From a virus: a stretch of DNA of 23,236 nt. A program made the position numbers and the translations under genes. Below are positions 21,510 through 23,236 of this stretch, piece after piece. The notes under the pieces were generated by a model that made no database searches, was not told the DNA's origin, and saw nothing but the letters and a program-made list of their open reading frames with translations. Each line of letters opens with the position of its first letter. Position 1 is the first letter of the stretch. The DNA is taken from the IMG/VR virus record IMGVR_UViG_3300037041_000463, positions 1 to 23,236 of that record, one strand, 5' to 3'.

Positions 21510-21566
21510 CTGCGACGCCGTGTCGCAGGCAAAATACACGGCATAACAAACGTCAGCGAGACTGAC
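21510..21566 (+). promoter_or_regulatory. Two hairpins in the leader of the AAA+ gene
   Basis: CTGCGAC-GCCGT-GTCGCAG (21510-21528) and GTCAG-CGAGA-CTGAC (21552-21566) lie between the peptidase stop and the ATPase start. They are placed like the leader hairpins of 14292, 16871 and 18112. There is no T run. Confidence 0.5.
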
Positions 21567-21590
21567 ACAACCATGAAAGCGAGAAAGACC

Positions 21591-22715
21591 ATGACTAAAC
21601 AACTATCTAGCAAACAAATAGCAGCACTCATAAAAGCTGTAGGACACACACGTACCATACTGGTGGAGGGCGAGTTTGGTATTGGCAAATCAAGCGTGTT
21701 TCACACGCTTGCCGCAGACCCGGCGTTCGTAAGCTACCACAAGGCTATGGTGGACTGCACTAATTTATCTGATGGCAGTGTATGGATGCCTGACATTGAC
21801 AGCGCGCGCGGCGTGTCCCGCGAGTTGCCCAACGAACGCTTCGGTGTGCATGAGGAGAACCGTGCAGGTGTACCCGGCGCAGTACCGGTGCTTATGTGTC
21901 TGGACGAAGTAGCTAAAACACGAAGGCATATCCAAGACACGCTCGCACCGCTTGTGTACGAGCGACGTATCGGGCAGCACCAGTTTCCGCAAGGCAGTAT
22001 TGTCTTCGCAACAACAAACCTGAGCGAAGAGGGTCTCGGGGATAGTATGTTGCAGCACATGCGCAACCGGCTGGTGATAGTGCAGATGCGCAAGCCCACC
22101 AAAGACGAGTGGGTGCGTGACTTCGCTATACCGCGCGGGCTCAACGCCGAGGTGATTGCCGCTGCGGAGATGTACCCAATGGCATTCGAGTCGTTCACGG
22201 ACTACCGCACGGGCGGCGCCAAAGCCGGGCGCAACCTAGCCAGAGACAACCCGTATATCGCAGACCCCAGTTCGCAGTCGCAGGGCCAAGTGGTGACACC
22301 CCGCTCCCTGCACACAGCCAGCGACATCGTTGATGCCAAGGACAGCATGGACGAGGAGACCCTGCAGTGTGCGCTTAGCGGCGCGCTGGGCGATGCGTTC
22401 GCGGCCAACATCATGACCATGATCCGCTTTGGGCAACAGCTGCCTACGTTCGAGCGTGTGATGGCCGACCCCGGCGGCACGAAGGTACCAGAGAACGCGA
22501 TGGCGGGCATGGTACAGATTTTCCAGTTCATCAAGCAAGTGCGTAACCGTGAGCAGGCCGAGGCCGCGAGCGTGTACGTGGAGCGTATGAAGGAGGAGCT
22601 GAAGTCTTTGTTCGTGAACAACATCTGTCTAAGCAACGTTGCGCTGACCGTGTTCGGTCTTAGTAAAACCTTCGGCAAGCTGGCGGCGGCAAACACGAAA
22701 TACATAGGAGCATGA
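21591..22715 (+). CDS. MoxR-type AAA+ ATPase, 374 aa
   Basis: Motifs in order: Walker A GEFGIGKSS (27-35), Walker B VLMCLDEV (100-107), a sensor-1-type strand VFATTNLSEEG (138-148) and an Arg-finger-like RNR (158-160). This pattern and the SEEGLGDS/LLxRxxxxMR neighbourhood are typical of MoxR/RavA ATPases, which work with VWA or metallopeptidase partners to remodel or assemble protein complexes. The start at 21591 (MTKQLSSKQI) fits the family better than the ATG 18 bases upstream. The next gene but one looks like the partner. Confidence 0.85.
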   Translation: MTKQLSSKQIAALIKAVGHTRTILVEGEFGIGKSSVFHTLAADPAFVSYHKAMVDCTNLSDGSVWMPDIDSARGVSRELPNERFGVHEENRAGVPGAVPVLMCLDEVAKTRRHIQDTLAPLVYERRIGQHQFPQGSIVFATTNLSEEGLGDSMLQHMRNRLVIVQMRKPTKDEWVRDFAIPRGLNAEVIAAAEMYPMAFESFTDYRTGGAKAGRNLARDNPYIADPSSQSQGQVVTPRSLHTASDIVDAKDSMDEETLQCALSGALGDAFAANIMTMIRFGQQLPTFERVMADPGGTKVPENAMAGMVQIFQFIKQVRNREQAEAASVYVERMKEELKSLFVNNICLSNVALTVFGLSKTFGKLAAANTKYIGA

Positions 22716-22716
22716 C

Positions 22717-23040
22717 ATGAGAAAGATGGAAGAAGGTATGTGCGAAGCGATACGCAACCGTGTGCGGTATGGCTCGTCAAACACTACGGTACTCCCAAAA
22801 GACGGGCACGTAGCCGTGTACCTGCACGACAACCTCATTGCCGAGGTGTACGACATCGGGATCGTGCGCGTTAAGCTCGCAGGCTGTAACACATCTACTA
22901 CACGTAGCCGCATCAATGCGGTCATGCAGTGCTTTGGAGGCAGCGGCATAAGCGTTGTCAAGGGCGTGCCTAAGTACGAGGGCGAGCCGCTGGGGCTACA
23001 CGACTGGGCTGTGTACTATGGTAAAGACAAGGAGGCATGA
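22717..23040 (+). CDS. Hypothetical protein, 107 aa
   Basis: MRKMEEGMCEAIRNRVRYGS starts one base after the ATPase stop, with a TAGGAGCATGAC leader. It is probably alpha-beta: GHVAVYLHDNLIAEVYD, then a turn and the segment SRINAVMQCFGG. The stop lies two bases before the next ATG. It sits between the ATPase and its predicted partner, so it may belong to that complex. No family recognised. Confidence 0.7.
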   Translation: MRKMEEGMCEAIRNRVRYGSSNTTVLPKDGHVAVYLHDNLIAEVYDIGIVRVKLAGCNTSTTRSRINAVMQCFGGSGISVVKGVPKYEGEPLGLHDWAVYYGKDKEA

Positions 23041-23041
23041 C

Positions 23042-23236
23042 ATGGCATTCAAAGACTTAAACCCGCACCAGAAACTCATAGCGGGGCACACCGACATGCT
23101 GCGCCATCCAGAGTTCTGCATTCTCGGTAGCGTCACGCAAGTAGGCAAGGTGTTGCTTGATGATCTGCTTCCAACGGCAGGTACTGACGGGGTGGACGTG
23201 CATTACAATCCCGAGTTCATAGCGCCCATGACGCGC
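23042..23236 (+). CDS. Partial CDS, VWA-like/metallopeptidase-type partner of the ATPase
   Basis: Only 65 codons are in the window. MAFKDLNPHQKLIAGHTDML, then HPEFCILGSVTQVGKVLLDD and DGVDVHYNPEFIAPMTR match the N-terminus of DUF2201-type proteins (predicted metallopeptidase plus VWA domain) as I know them; in that family an HExxH motif would follow after the window edge. GGAGGCATGAC precedes the ATG. Location after a MoxR ATPase supports the call. Confidence 0.7.
   Translation, partial: MAFKDLNPHQKLIAGHTDMLRHPEFCILGSVTQVGKVLLDDLLPTAGTDGVDVHYNPEFIAPMTR

Overview
The window is part of a tailed bacteriophage genome (Caudoviricetes). The left half carries an ordered head and packaging module: terminase, portal, scaffold, capsid, then head-tail and tail-adaptor genes. 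The right half is packed with very small, mostly unrecognised genes. No tRNA, rRNA, integrase or CRISPR array was seen. Shine-Dalgarno sequences (AAGGAG, GGAGG) and sigma70-like promoters point to a bacterial, probably proteobacterial, host. Several small structural proteins with Lys/Gly tails, and the GroES-like protein, resemble those of environmental marine or freshwater phages, but I could not test this by a search.

Layout. A divergent control region at about 12.60-13.05 kb splits the window. Leftward (minus strand, read 12.6 kb to 1) lie: small terminase, an HExxH protein, large terminase, an Ala-rich small protein, portal, a 66-aa protein, a GroES-like co-chaperonin, a scaffold-like protein, two virion-associated proteins and a major capsid protein. 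A strong hairpin terminator follows at 3565-3588. Then come a GIY-YIG homing endonuclease with its own promoter, two putative virion proteins, three small basic proteins, a tail-adaptor-like protein and the start of a Cys-containing protein cut by the window edge. Genes overlap or are spaced by a few bases, so this reads as one late operon with a second entry point at the endonuclease promoter.

Rightward (plus strand): a first cluster of four small genes (13.05-14.55 kb); a 450-bp non-coding region (14.55-15.00 kb) rich in palindromes, ending in a promoter with a perfect TATAAT box and an 18-bp palindrome in place of the -35 box; then a long run of small overlapping genes (15.0-18.7 kb). This run includes a 51-aa helix-turn-helix protein, a protein made of two copies of one domain, and a Gly-Tyr/Gly-Asn repeat protein. 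The right end holds larger genes: a 502-aa Cys-rich protein, a dizinc M20/M28-like peptidase, a MoxR-type AAA+ ATPase, a 107-aa protein and the beginning of what looks like a VWA-like/metallopeptidase partner of the ATPase.

The most unusual signal is a repeated palindrome, GGTTAGA-N3/4-TCTAACC. It occurs eight times, only in the plus-strand half. In four copies its own TAG is the stop codon of a gene. Together with conserved start leaders (hairpin, then GGAGATT just before ATG), a 45-bp and a 23-bp direct repeat, and an internally duplicated protein, it suggests that the early region was built from small gene cassettes bounded by shared RNA or DNA elements.
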